Shown here in pieces: positions 44,045 to 55,041 of a stretch of 64,000 nt of DNA. The position numbers and the translations under genes are program-made. Source of the DNA: Salvator merianae. Taxonomy: Eukaryota > Chordata > Lepidosauria > Squamata > Teiidae. The notes below the pieces were generated by a model. That model was not told where the DNA came from and made no database searches. It was given only the letters and a program-made list of their open reading frames with translations. Where the stretch lies: positions 47,112,743 to 47,176,742 of the forward strand of contig QVOM02000112.1 in NCBI GenBank assembly GCA_003586115.2, read 5' to 3'. Position 1 is the first letter of the stretch, and each line of letters begins with the position of its first letter.

Positions 44045-44240
44045 TCTTAGACTTCATCCCCACAACTGGCAGGGAGAAAAGTGCCTGATCAGCCACAGTG
44101 CTTGCTCCAGGCCCAGAGGTGGAAGGCATGGCATTCATATGCCCTGTGCCAATCAGCCTTGCAAACTTCAAAGCTGGGGAATTACAGTTTCCCAGCTTCA
44201 AAGTTTCTGTCCAGTTCCATTAAGGGATGTACAGGCCACA
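44045..44240. mobile_element. probable short foldback element (family M3), copy 1
   Basis: An internal hairpin pairs AAACTTCAAAGCTGGGGAA with TTTCCCAGCTTCAAAGTTT. The 50.5-kb region has the same hairpin motif (TTGAAGCTGGGGAAGG with TTCCCCAGCTTTAAAG) in a similar setting (CATCCCCACAACTGGCAGG here). Ends are not well defined. Confidence 0.45.
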
Positions 44241-44299
44241 GAAGCACCAGGCACTGAGCAAGCAAGCCAAATATAGGAAAACATGCATGGTGTAGAAAA

Positions 44300-44735
44300 G
44301 GCGGATAGTGAAAAAAAAATTCTCTATTGCACAACGCTTGAACTGGGGGCACTCTATGAAGCTAATGGGCAGGAGAGTTAGGACTGACAAGGGGAAGTAT
44401 TTCTTCACCCAGGAAGTCATCAATCTATGGAGTTTACTACCAGAAAAGATGGTGACACAACCAGCCTGGATAGCTTTAAGAAAGGGTTAGATAAATTCAT
44501 GGAGGACGGGTGCATCAATGGCTACTAGAATGGATGCTTAGGTATAACCTCCTGGTTGGAAAGACAGGCAGGATGCCTCTAAAGGCCATTTGCAGGGTGT
44601 GGAGAGCAATAGCCTTTGCTCTCTGCTTGAGAATGCCCAGGAGCAATTGATGGGCCACTGTGTGAGACAGGATGCTGAATTAGTTGAGTTGTGGCTTGAT
44701 CCAGCTGGGCTCCTCTTATGTTCTTAAGTCACTTG
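44300..44735 (+). repeat. CR1-like LINE 3' end
   Basis: The + strand encodes a 'RVRTDKGKYFFTQEV' segment, then 'WSLLPEKM', and just beyond it in another frame 'SLDSFKKGLDKFME'-like residues of the RT C-terminus. The UTR follows: CAATGGCTACTAGAATGGAT, GAATGCCCAGGAGCAATTGA, ACAGGATGCTGAATTAG and CTGGGCTCCTCTTATG. It is the longest of the three copies of this family (also 8852-9113 and 22060-22385). Confidence 0.75.
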
Positions 44736-44739
44736 GGAT

Positions 44740-44940
44740 AGTGCTGTCCATCCGCATGGCAGTGGCTTGAGCCCCTGAGGGCAACAGATGCTCTCAGAGT
44801 TGTTTTTCCCACACTGCTGGACAGATGTTTTGGACGCATCAGGGGTGGGCTGCAGGGCTGAAGGCAGCGTGGACATGCCAGCATCATGCCTGTTGGGCCC
44901 TCACCAGGCACCTTTTCCACCTGGTATGGATGCAACCTTA
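44740..44940. repeat. MITE-like fragment related to 50815-51010
   Basis: Shares CTCAGAGTTGTTTTTCCCAC, CAGGCACCTTTTCCACCTG and GTATGGATGCAACC with 50815-51010 in the same order. Probably a DNA-transposon fragment; termini not resolved. Confidence 0.5.
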
Positions 44941-46100
44941 GTCTGACCTGCAGTGTGATTCAGAACTGGAAGAGCGAGATAGGGTCTCAGTAATGTTTCC
45001 TGTGCTGTGATATTTCCTGAAAATTATCTGTTTCTTCTCAGAGGACTCAAAAATGAATAGAATAATATCCACTTATAATTTACTGGGGTCTTAAGACATC
45101 TCAAAAGCTGATGGATTTTAAACATGTTCAGTCTAGTCCATTGGGAGACCATTTTGGCATTATACTGGACTGGTATTGTGCTTGCAGCTGAAAACAAACA
45201 TCAGGGAGACTCCCAAGTGCAGGATGTAACAACTCACATGGTTTGAGCAATCTCAAACACGCCAGCCAAATATCTGGAGGATGGGGCTCTTGCTGATTTT
45301 GCTGGCATGGCCCATAGCAGGTGGTTTCATGCCCCAATAGGAGCCCATGGGGTATTCTATGTGGCACTGGCACAAGGATAATGCTGTCACAGAAAGCACA
45401 CAGTTTTGTATGGCTCTCAGGAATTATCACAGCCACCGTGCTGCTCTCTCTAAGGAATAAGCAGTTTCTAGGGAAATAAGAACAGCCTTGCTATTACGGT
45501 TGATGCAGATCAAAATTCCATCTAGCATCATCAGCTGTGAAGGGGGGGAAAAATTCTCCAAGTCACTCCCGTGATGAAAATTATAACATGAGCAGGGAGC
45601 CGGAACGATCTCAGGTGCCTAATGATTAAGTATTAAAATATTTTCTCAGCTCTTGATTTGAATATTTTCCAGCCCAAATAGAGAATTTATACCTATAAAT
45701 TCTAAGGCACTGAAAATTGTTTTTTGCAACCGTTTCAGCATTCTTAGCTTACTGAGAAAGGCTCAAAAATAAGGACAGGCTCAGCTCCCTCCCTCCCCCC
45801 TCCCTGTGTTCTCTGCAGCACAGATAGGAAGTTTCCTGAGCCAGATCCTCGATCCCATACGGATCCTTTGCACTGACTTCACTTACTGGCAGTGGCTTTC
45901 CAGGGTTTCAGCCAAACAGTTCGTCCAGGTCTACCTATAGATGCGCTGGACTGAATTGGAAACTTTGGGCATGTCAAACAAAGCTCTAGCCTTGTGTTAT
46001 GGCTTATCCCTATGTGTTGTGTTATATTTGCCACATGACAGTCCCAGGATCATATTCACAAAGGAGCAACCTAAGTAAGGAAAAAGCCTGAGGGGAGACA
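44941..46100. other. unassigned sequence, possible regulatory block near 45480-45780
   Basis: No repeat recognised. 45480-45780 has mixed AT-rich blocks (CTAATGATTAAGTATTAAAA, TTGATTTGAATATTTTCC) without repeat signature; conservation is a guess. Confidence 0.25.
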
Positions 46101-46103
46101 CAG

Positions 46104-46917
46104 GGCTTTTTCACACTTACCTCAAGGAACATTCCCAGTGGATCGCAGGAACACATTGTCCGCATCTCAGTCCACTGCAGCTGTCCCAGAGGCATCCTGC
46201 ACCATTCCTGATCCTTACCTATTGCAAACAGGTTAAATACTGTTCCCAAGCAGTCCCGTGATATCAGGAATAGTTTAGGATCAGTGCAAATGCAACACTT
46301 CTGGGAGTTGTGGCTCAGATGCACCGGGCGCAATGCCCCATTGCCCAGTCGCAGTGACTGATGGGTGGGGTATCCACTGTGAGGATATCACACCAGGAAC
46401 ACAACCAGAAGGCTTGCCATTTGCATTTCTTGTGCTCCTGGACAGGAGCAGGACTATTCCAGCATTCAGAGCGCCTGTTTGCACTTTTCACTAGGGAGCA
46501 TCTGCACTCTCACAAGTGAAGTGCATCTGCACTGTGTGGAGCCCTAGTGATCAGGAGCAGGCCACAGCCATTCTCAATTGCTACTTGCTGAGGAGCACAA
46601 AATCATGCTCCTCGGCTGTACTGGGAGCAGCTGGACTGTTCTCAGTACACAGCGTTCACACCCTCTTCCGGGTGCAAATGCTGTGCAGCATGGCTGCTGC
46701 TGCTGCACAGTTGAGCCTCATCCCTGGTCACCATGGCAGCAGCCAGAAGTTTCCCCAGCTGCTGTCATGGAGCAGGCCACCAGCATTTGTGAATGCCAGA
46801 AGCCCATTGCCAGGACATTCCAGCCCTCGCAGTGCAAATGGTTGTCATGCTGCAGGGTCTGTTCCACCATGGAATGTTCACTTGCGAACACTCCATGGTG
46901 GAAAGTGCAGAAAGGCC
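46104..46917. mobile_element. Harbinger-like MITE with CAG target duplication
   Basis: An 814-bp element from GGCTTTTTCACACTTACC to GGAAAGTGCAGAAAGGCC, with CAG on both sides (46101-46103 and 46918-46920). At the right end a strong hairpin pairs TTCCACCATGGAATGTTC with GAACACTCCATGGTGGAA (46862-46903). The termini match 9117, 27189, 42525, 60759 and 63154. Frames of up to 145 codons cross it on both strands but have no transposase signature, so it is taken as non-autonomous. Confidence 0.75.
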
Positions 46918-46920
46918 CAG

Positions 46921-49274
46921 AATGAGAATTACCCCAACCATTCTTGTTGTTAACTGGCCTGGGATGGTCTTTGGAGGCCATTGCAAAATGATAAATGTGA
47001 ATTCAGCCACAGGCATCTTCAGCTTAACAATGCTCTAATTCTAAAAGCCACACTCAGAAGTGCTACCATATCTGGGTGGATGGACCTGATTGCTACAGAA
47101 GAGGGGAGCGCTATTCACTTAGCAATTCTTGCTTCCTGACAAGAGCCCCCCAATCCAGCACACACTTGCTTCCCAGTCTCTGCCATCCCAGTCAGTCAAC
47201 ACACACTTGCATCCTGAGAGCACACCTGCCCAGTGCATGCTTGCTTCTCAACCTTCATTTCCACCCAGCAGCTGGTATAAGCTTGCTTCCCACACTCTAT
47301 GCAGACAGACAGCTAACTTGTGTTCATTTCCCATCTCTCATCAGCCCACCCTGGTTGTGCTTACTCTTGCTCATACTTGAGACATCAAGTGAGTTCTCCC
47401 TGGGCAACTTGGGACCATTTATACAGCCTAAAACATGTGGGGTATATGGATAACGCCATCATTGACTGACCATACAGTTGAGCCCTGAAGTGCTCTAATA
47501 GCTGATTCCATCAGGAGGGAAGAGCCAGCCACCTCCTTGTTTTGGAAGTGCACAGGAGAATAGGCAGTATTCTAGGTAAGTGCAATTGCTTTCTTCCCTG
47601 AATCCTATGCCACCCATGATGCCTTTGGATGGGCACAAATTCATGCTTGCAGATCTGAACCATGGGGTAGAAACTAGGCAGTGCAAGTGCCTAAGTATAA
47701 GACCAAGAGTTGAGATGACTGGAACACACAAGGAAGCAGAATCACAGAGTGAGCAAGTTAATCAAAGGATAAAGAGAGCTTTAGAAAAAGAAAATCTGCC
47801 CTTCCCATTAAAGCCCATTTGACAGGTACGCCCAAAATAATTCAGGGTTTTTCTGCTTATAACTCTCCAGATTCAATTTTTTAAAATTCCTTGGTAGCAT
47901 CTCTGTTGGGGAAAGTATTTCAGCTCAAATGCACAAATATTATTGGTTGGATCCCACCCCCGCCCCACCCCGGCAAATACCAGTTTTACTTGTCAAGTGA
48001 CATTGCCTTGTATCCTAGTCCTAAATACAGTACGTGGAAGTAAGTTCTGTTGAGATTATTGAGGACATATTTCTATGATACGTATTTAGGAGAGGGGTGT
48101 GAGGTTCTTTCTTCTTCCCGTTCTGAAAAATCTTTTGCAGTAAACTATGCTTGGCACCTAAGCTTGGATTCCTATATTATAGCACTGGGCTAGCCACCTA
48201 TTATTTCCTAACATAAATTTATTTTATAGAGGAATAAAGTCTGCCATTCTGAAAGGCAGTCTTGGGGGGGTGCAACCCTATCACACACCTGCTTCTCATT
48301 GAAAGCAGCCATGATTTGGCATCTCAGGTTAAGGCAGGAAATTATGATACCAGAATTGACTTTAGGTGTTTCTGATGCTTCCTTGGATGATTGCTTCTAT
48401 AACTTATAGAGACAGTGGAGCTTTTGTATACAAGCGAGCACATAAATTAATATCCATATATGAGAATGATGTGCTGCTGGCGGAGCTGGTTTGAAGGATG
48501 ACTTTTTGTGCACGACATTCCTGTGTGTTTGCTAAGCCCTGTTCATGCTGTCAAGCCCTGTTGAGTGCAATCAGAAGCAAATACTGGAGGCCTTTAAAAC
48601 ATGCGAGCAAGATATTTAGGACAATAATGAATGACTTTAAGCTTATCTGGCAAAAAGAAGGGCCATTTTCCTGATAGGTAAGGATGAATAAACAATTATG
48701 CTCACTATAATATACAGCAGAAATGATTAACCTGTGGCTCTCCAGATGTTGGCTGCACTCACATGGTAAGAAAAGAGTACTCCATGGGAGCCCCCAGTAC
48801 CTGAAAACTATGTGTCACCATCCCCATCAGACCTGCAACAAACCCTAGAGGTGGGAAAGCCATCCCAACAGGAGCTCTATGCTTAAACTGCAAAAAAAAC
48901 CCTCCAAAACTAGATTTCATCCTCCTGCACCCATGCACTGGGGTTCTGCCCAGTGAAATTTCACATCAGACAGATAATGGCTGACTTCTGGGGCTATTTT
49001 CTGTTTAGTGCTAAACTATACAGACCAGAAGATTCAAAGCTGTGGGCCTTTCACTCCATAACTTTGTGGATTCTGAAGATGGGGGGTGCTGACTGTATGC
49101 ATGGCACAACTTGTACCACACAGGAGAGACCGCAGGCTCCCCTCACAGAGACAGACCTTTTCCAGGCCTTCTAGATGTTGCAGTTGGTGAATTGCAACTC
49201 TCATCAGCCCCTGCCAGTCAAGTATGGATGGAATGTTAGCCCAGCAATATCTGGAAGGCCACAGGAAACAGTCT
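46921..49274. other. unassigned sequence, possible regulatory block near 48360-48700
   Basis: Apart from the degenerate tandem repeat at 47110-47380, no repeat is recognised. 48360-48700 is complex non-repetitive sequence with TTTAAGCTTATCTGG (a GATA-type core) and AATAATGAATGACTTT, of the texture seen in conserved non-coding DNA. This is unverified. Confidence 0.3.
47110..47380. repeat. degenerate tandem repeat
   Basis: About four to six imperfect units of roughly 40 bases built on CCAGCACACACTTGCTTCCC, CAACACACACTTGCATCCTG, CAGTGCATGCTTGCTTCTCA and GGTATAAGCTTGCTTCCCAC. The 'CTTGCTTCC' core recurs in phase. The resulting frames on the + strand are repeat artefacts. Confidence 0.6.
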
Positions 49275-50090
49275 CATTTTGGGCTGTCTCCAGACAACAA
49301 CAGACAATGCGGAATCTAAACAAGAGCCTGCAATTGCTTACTGCTGTACTCTGCCAGATTCAAGGAACAACCCCCTGCTTACCTTCATGTCTGGCAAGCA
49401 TCTTTTGTGATCAGCCCGGTTGATTCTACTGGAAGCCAGCCAAGTGCCTATCCACTTCCTTTTCTTGTTTGTGCATTAGACTGGCTTCGGTTGCCCCAAT
49501 CAGGCCAATTGTCAAAGCTGCTCAGCAGACATGAAGGTAAGCAAAGTTATTGCAAGAAACCTGGAGTCATTGCTGGATTTCTTGTAATAGCATTGTAGTG
49601 TGATCTTACGTGTTAAAATCGGCACTATAATTGAGAATGCCTGGGGTATATCTGGGATTCCCAATATAGGCCGGCTCCAAATGCTAGTCAAATATCACAG
49701 CAGCAAGCGATATTCTGGAGAGAAGCCCCTCCAGAATATTTGCTTGTTGCCTAAACAGCTCAGGGACTCCCACTGTCTGTGTGTGTTTTAGTGATGAGCC
49801 CATCCAAGTACTTCACCAGTGCAAAAACACCAGTGCGCAACGCCACCACTGTGCTTGCGCAGCCACCTTTTTCAGCCCCTGCACATGCACGGTGGCCACA
49901 GCAAAGATGGTGACTCCATCCAGAAGGTACGTAATAACGCTATTTCAAGAAAACTCACCACCGGCATCGGGTTTTCCTGCAATAGGCTATTGCGAATTTT
50001 AGGGGAGATATAGTGGAGCTATAGTATCCCACCATAGTGTGGCCATAATAGCACTGTATTTCCCCAGCCTGGACAGGGCCATAGTGCCAG
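49275..50090. mobile_element. composite of M2-type foldback MITEs
   Basis: The first part has the M2 signature: GGCTGTCTCCAGAC end, GGAAGCCAGCCAAGTGCC palindromic arm and GAAGGTAAGCAAAGTTATTG. The second part has its own palindrome, GCAAGCGATATTCTGGAG with CTCCAGAATATTTGCTTG, then GGTACGTAATAACGCTATTTC and an ending GCCTGGACAGGGCC. Probably two insertions side by side or nested; exact limits cannot be set by eye. Confidence 0.5.
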
Positions 50091-50524
50091 GAGGTTCCCA
50101 GGATATCTCTTGCATCTGGAGACAACTTTCTAAAACTCATCAATCTTAACTGAAACCACAATAATTCTGTTCCCTGCACAAAACTCTTTTGGTATTCCTT
50201 GGTTTACAAAATGACTAGGACTCCAGCTTCTCATGAAAAGGAAACAATATTTTGGCCATATTCCCAGCTCAAGGAAAATGGAATACTGTACACTGGAAAA
50301 CTTCCAAACCATCATAGTATGAGTAAAATGGCCTATATCCTTGCTACTATATCCTTGCTACTGATTAATGTGGTATGTGAAATGCTTCTTGAGCAGACTA
50401 AATGTAATGTATTGGGATTCAGCCCTTATTGATGTGGCCATGTACAGTTGAAAATCTGTGTTTCTTCCCACTCTGCTTGATGAAGCCTGCTGTATAAATC
50501 AACGGCTGCATATTCTTTCACAAA
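50091..50524. other. unassigned sequence
   Basis: No repeat or exon recognised. Confidence 0.4.
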
Positions 50525-51010
50525 GACTGCATTCCCACTATAGTGGATCACAGCTACTTACCAGTAGGAGGGCTTGGTCCTACCTCATGCATGAGACATG
50601 CAGTATGTTTGTGCCACACATCTCGCCCTCTCACCCTCTTTGAAGCTGGGGAAGGAAAGTTCCCCAGCTTTAAAGATGCAGCACAGGTGGATTTTCCATC
50701 ACACTGGAATGACCTCAGAAGTCAGCCATTTTTGGTACAACAGAAAATCCTTCCAGCTGGATCATGACACCAATAAGTCACTTGTATGGCCACTTTATAA
50801 CTACACATGGCAGTGAGAGTACCCAAGGGTAGCAAACATCCTCAGAGTTCTTTTTCCTACTCTGTAGGAAGGATACTTTAGAAGGTTCTTGCTGGTACTC
50901 AAGTGCCCTTGTTGGAATCCTGTATGCCAGGAGTGCCACTTGCATGCAGGCACTGTATTCTTTGAGCCTCTACCAGGCACCTTCCATCTCCTGTATGGAT
51001 GCAGCCAAAG
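50525..51010. mobile_element. probable foldback elements (family M3 and a 44.7-kb relative)
   Basis: 50530-50760 contains the M3 hairpin TTGAAGCTGGGGAAGGAAAG with TTCCCCAGCTTTAAAG. 50815-51010 repeats the blocks of 44740-44940 (TCAGAGTTCTTTTTCCTACT, CAGGCACCTTCCATCTCCTG, GTATGGATGCAGCC). Termini are unresolved. Confidence 0.45.
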
Positions 51011-53062
51011 AGGTTTCAATTCAATTAAAAGATATGATCTTAGAAGGTTGTCCAAAACAGTGGAACATACAGTTCCAGAGGACAATTCCAGTCTTTTGGA
51101 ATACCCTCATCATGATAGGAAATATACTGCAGTTTCACGTTTCCTACATCTACAATTTGGAAGTAAAATTTGTTTATATAAGAAAATGAATCCTTCATTT
51201 TTAAAGAACACTTTATCAAATGCTGACATTGACACCTTCGATATGGACAGAATCCAACCAGAACTTTGGGACCCAAACTGGACAGTGTCAAGAGACCATT
51301 TTCAGCAGCAGGTTTTGTATCTAGGTCAGGCTCCCATTCCAGGAAATAGAGTCTGTAGCAAAACCCTCCCCCAGGACTGCTGACCCTGCAAGAAAGTAAA
51401 CTTCATTCACTGTGTGTTGGGGTTCCAAAGAGCTGTGGGCTGGAAATCACTCTGCAGACAAGGCTCAGACTTGCTTCTTTCCTTCAGGTTTACTGTGTAT
51501 TAGTGGATCGAGGCAGTTTGATCTTCCATGTATCATTGCCATAAAGCGGAAAGGGCTAACTTGGAGCCAGACAGATAATCAGACTTACTTGAGGTTTTAT
51601 TTGAGCCATGGTGGCAAGCAAGACTGATTAGCATACTGAATTCTAGGCCTCTAGGCCTCATTTTGCCAGTACCAAAAGGCAAGCAGTTAGCAGAATCATA
51701 AAGTTGGAAAGGACCTCCAGGGTCAACGAGTCCAATCTCCTGCTCAATGCAGGATTCACTAAACCATCCCAGACAGATGGGATGAGAGTGTTGGCACTTC
51801 TGCCTTCTCTGTAATCCTGTCTTTCTGAGGATTGTAATCCTCCCACTAGCTTGCGTATTTGTGTAGTTGTGCCTTGATACATTTGCTAATCACCGAGAAA
51901 GCTGTCTTTGAGCAGGATAAGCCTTCTAGAAAGGTATAGCTCCCTTACTTCCTGAAGTTAATTGCCTCTCTTCCCCTCTTCACTGCTCCCAGATGCTAAA
52001 GCACTCAGAATCTAACCTCATTTTCTCACAAAATTCTGCACACTTCCCTGTTTTCATAATTAAGCACTCTGTTGCCTAGCTTCATAAGCCTAAGAATTAA
52101 TGCTTCACTGCTAAGTGCAGTTAAATGTAACTCCCAGTCTCCAGCTAACAAGAAAATCTTGTGTCCCACCCATTGCCACAGTTACTTCTCTTCTTGATAC
52201 GTGTAAAATGTCACCAAGACTCTTTCTCTTCACTAATAGTTGCAAACTGAATTGCTACCTACAATTTGACTAATTTACCCCAATTTGAAAGTGTTTTATT
52301 GTTGCCACTTGTGCATTAGTTGTCACTTGCATTGTAATAAAGTTATTTCCTATGTGCTTTTTACATTTTCAATAATGAAACTTTGTACTAAGATTAGCCA
52401 AAGTTTCCTCTCCCTTGGGGTTCATTCTACACCATTACCAGTAAAACCAAACTCATAGACCTTATGATCCTGCACATATGTGGGAACAGTGATTAACACG
52501 TGTACGGAAGCAGTTCCCATTAACACCATGCAAAAAAAGAAAAAAAGAAGGCTCATTAGTGTTTGTGATATGATGAGGAAATGTCCATTTTAACATTTAT
52601 AGCCACTACTATTTGTATCACTCTTAAATTCATTAAGAGTTTATTCAATTTCATTAGGGAGCTGAATTTGTAAATTGTTCGGTAAACATTTAAAACAGAA
52701 AGTGTAAGGCTTTGGTTGTTCCTGTTGCCAGAAAGGAACACAAAATGAGTTTTGGCTCTCATCTTGAAGTGTAATTAAATTTATTAACCTTACCACCCCA
52801 ATTCTCTGCAGGTTTTCTCTGTTAATTGTACCCAAGTAGAATATTATCAGTGTCTTGGTATAATCACATCTTTCCCTCTTAAAGATTCCTATGAAACTAT
52901 GGTGAAATGATGCTAGATTAAAGAAAGGATAATTTCTCAACCTTGAATGAAAAACCTCTAGCATTTAATCAGTCACTCAGATGAAACACAGACACAGAAC
53001 TGAGAAATATGTAATATAAATTACAAGCATTTTTTTCTGATATTTTACTTATTTTGATTCAC
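51011..53062. other. unassigned sequence
   Basis: A 164-codon + strand frame (50889-51383) begins inside MITE-like sequence and continues to 51383 without a recognised motif. Around 51414 TGTGTTGGGGTTCC and an AATAAA near 52337 could suggest a solo LTR, but no flanking duplication was found. Contains the CR1 piece at 51692-51785. Otherwise nothing recognised. Confidence 0.35.
51692..51785 (-). repeat. CR1 3' UTR fragment, reverse orientation
   Basis: GAATCATAAAGTTGGAAAGG, GACCTCCAGGGTCAACGAGTC and CAATGCAGGATTCACTAAAC match, on the minus strand, the CR1 3' UTR seen at 23900-23990. It has only the last part of the element and almost no octamer tail. Confidence 0.85.
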
Positions 53063-53065
53063 AGA

Positions 53066-53422
53066 CACTTCCTCCAGATGCAGGTTGAATCCCATGATTG
53101 TTCTGGGACTATACTAGGAATGCCACACATACACACAGCATTCCCAGTATAGTCTGGAATATCTAGACAATATCCCGAAACACTGCTATTATTGGAAATC
53201 TGGCAACAATATGGGTTACCTGTAATAATGATTGCTTACCTCCATTTGCTAGCTCCTTGCATTATTGTTCCAAAAACCCAGATGCTAGCCAAGCGCAGTA
53301 AAAAAACAAAGGGAAGTGGGTGAGTGTTTGGCTAGCAAATGGGTATTTGGAACTGGGACAATAACAGAAGGAACTGTCAGAGGGTAAAAGCCGGGATTGC
53401 CTCCTGCCATCTGGAGGCACCC
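53066..53422. mobile_element. foldback MITE (family M2), 53.1-kb copy
   Basis: A 357-bp element from CACTTCCTCCAGATGCAGG to CTGCCATCTGGAGGCACCC, with AGA at 53063-53065 and 53423-53425. It matches the reverse complement of 11015-11432 along most of its length: TTACCTCCATTTGCTAGCTC, TTGCATTATTGTTCC, CAGATGCTAGCCAAGC. The palindrome pairs GACTATACTAGGAATGCC with GCATTCCCAGTATAGTC. It is the best preserved M2 member. Confidence 0.82.
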
Positions 53423-53425
53423 AGA

Positions 53426-53924
53426 CCTGGCTTTACCAGGAAAGAACATGAAACAGTTGTGTCAGGAAGGAGATTTTAGAAAGCATGTCATTTATTTTAG
53501 TTTAATTTTATTTTTCTGCTTTCAGGTCATGTTCCCATGTACCATTATCAAAAGTGAGTTCTAAATCAGTGGGGAAAGTCCAAGGTAACTTCAAGGTGCA
53601 AAACCTCTACTACTAGCATTATTAATATTGTGACTATCCTAGATCTGGTGGAAGCCAAAAGCTTTTTGACATATTTATTTTACATTTATATTCAATATTC
53701 AGTATAATTATTGCTTGTTCTATGTGGGTTTTGATAGCACAGTTTTGATTTTATTGTAATACAACCTCCTTCATATAAAACAATCATCACACTGACCAAA
53801 ACTATGTTTTAAAAGTAATGGTAGTCATTGTAAAAACAACAACAACATACATTTAGAGGAACCACCTATTACTTCTGTTTCCCCTTACACAGTTTTTATA
53901 TTGCCTTAGTTTTCAAGAAAAAAC
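53426..53924. other. unassigned AT-rich sequence
   Basis: No recognised feature. Confidence 0.4.
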
Positions 53925-54065
53925 CCAAGCTTGTTAATTTGAATCTAAATTGCTATTTGTTTTTGACTTGTTTTAATTTTTGATGCTGTACTTCGCTTTG
54001 GATTGCAATTTGCCTTGAGACTTGTGGGTGTAATGTAGGCTATAAATATAATGAATGAAATGAAA
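53925..54065 (+). repeat. L2-like retroposon 3' end
   Basis: GCAATTTGCCTTGAGACTTG, GTGGGTGTAATGTAGGCTAT and AAATATAATGAATGAAATGA follow the pattern of L2 3' ends (CxCTGAGACCxTGGGTxTAGGGC then an ATAAATA-type tail) in diverged form. Confidence 0.5.
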
Positions 54066-54552
54066 CGTTCATAACAGCTACAGCCAGTAGCAGCTGACAT
54101 AAGGAAGCTCAGGTAGAGGTTCTTATGGTTTCATTTCACATCCACATGATGCCAACGAATCTTCATTTGATTTAACCTATTTCAGGTCAGATCAGAGGGA
54201 GATTTACCTGTGCCAAGCGGTCTTCAAAGTCCATAAACCACATTCAGCAAGGAAGGCACTGCTTCTGTGCTCACCCACACCAGCCCCTACTGTCATAGAG
54301 AAGCTAGATCAGGGATCCTATATGTTGAATAGTTGCATAGAAGATGGCACTTTAGTAGGCGTTGCCTGCTTTACAAACTTTTTCCCTTTCCCACATTACT
54401 ATTAAAAGATAAAGGAGGCTGGTTTGGGATGATACATGGGAACCCTAACAACAGAGCAGTCCAAAACTGAGAGATGCCTTTGCAGAAAAGAGTAATAATG
54501 CTGGAGTCTCTTTAAAAATAGACTATTCTCTGAAGTTTATGATTTAGAAGTA
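54066..54552. other. unassigned sequence
   Basis: No recognised feature. Confidence 0.4.
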
Positions 54553-55041
54553 GAATCATAGAATCGTAGAGTTGGAAGGGACCTCCAGAGTCGTTGAGTC
54601 CAACACCCTGCTTAGTGCAGGGTTCACTAAACCAGCCCAGACAGATGTCTATCCAGCTTCTCCTTGAAGACCTCCAGTGAAGGAGAGCTCACCACCTCCC
54701 ATGGCAACCTATTCCACTGATTGAACGCCCTTACTGTCAGAAGGTTTTTTCTAATATTTAGCCTGTATCTACTCCCTTGAATTTTCATCACGTTGTTTCT
54801 AGTCCTTCCTTCTTGTGCAAGTGAGAATAGGGCCAATCCTTCTGCACTGTGACAGCCCTTCAGATACCTGAAAACAGCTATCATGTCTCCTCTCAGTCTT
54901 CTCTTCTGCAGGCTAAACATTCCTAGGTCCTTTAACCGTTCCTCATAGGACATGGTTTGCAGACCACTCACCATTTTAGTAGCCCTCCTCTGAACTTGCT
55001 CCAGTTTGTCAATGTCTTTTTTAAATCAGGGTGCCCAGAAG
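54553..55041 (-). mobile_element. CR1 LINE, 5'-truncated older copy
   Basis: The minus-strand frame 54974-54627 gives 115 codons: 'MVSGLQTMSYEERLKDLG', 'LQKRRLRGDMIAVFRYLKG', 'FNQWNRLPWEVV' and 'RHLSGLV'. The coding end diverges from the consensus at several positions seen unchanged in the 23.9 and 41.2 kb copies. The 3' UTR has GAACCCTGCACTAAGCAGGG and only about two octamer units. It is truncated near the 'WAPxF' motif and is inactive. Confidence 0.9.

Noticed and set aside
50889..51383. 164-codon + strand frame
   Set aside because: Its first part is MITE-like sequence shared with 44.7 kb, and the rest has no recognised family. Treated as chance.
51412..52430. possible solo LTR (TGTG...start, AATAAA, CA end)
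   Set aside because: No matching target duplication and no primer-binding site or paired LTR could be found.
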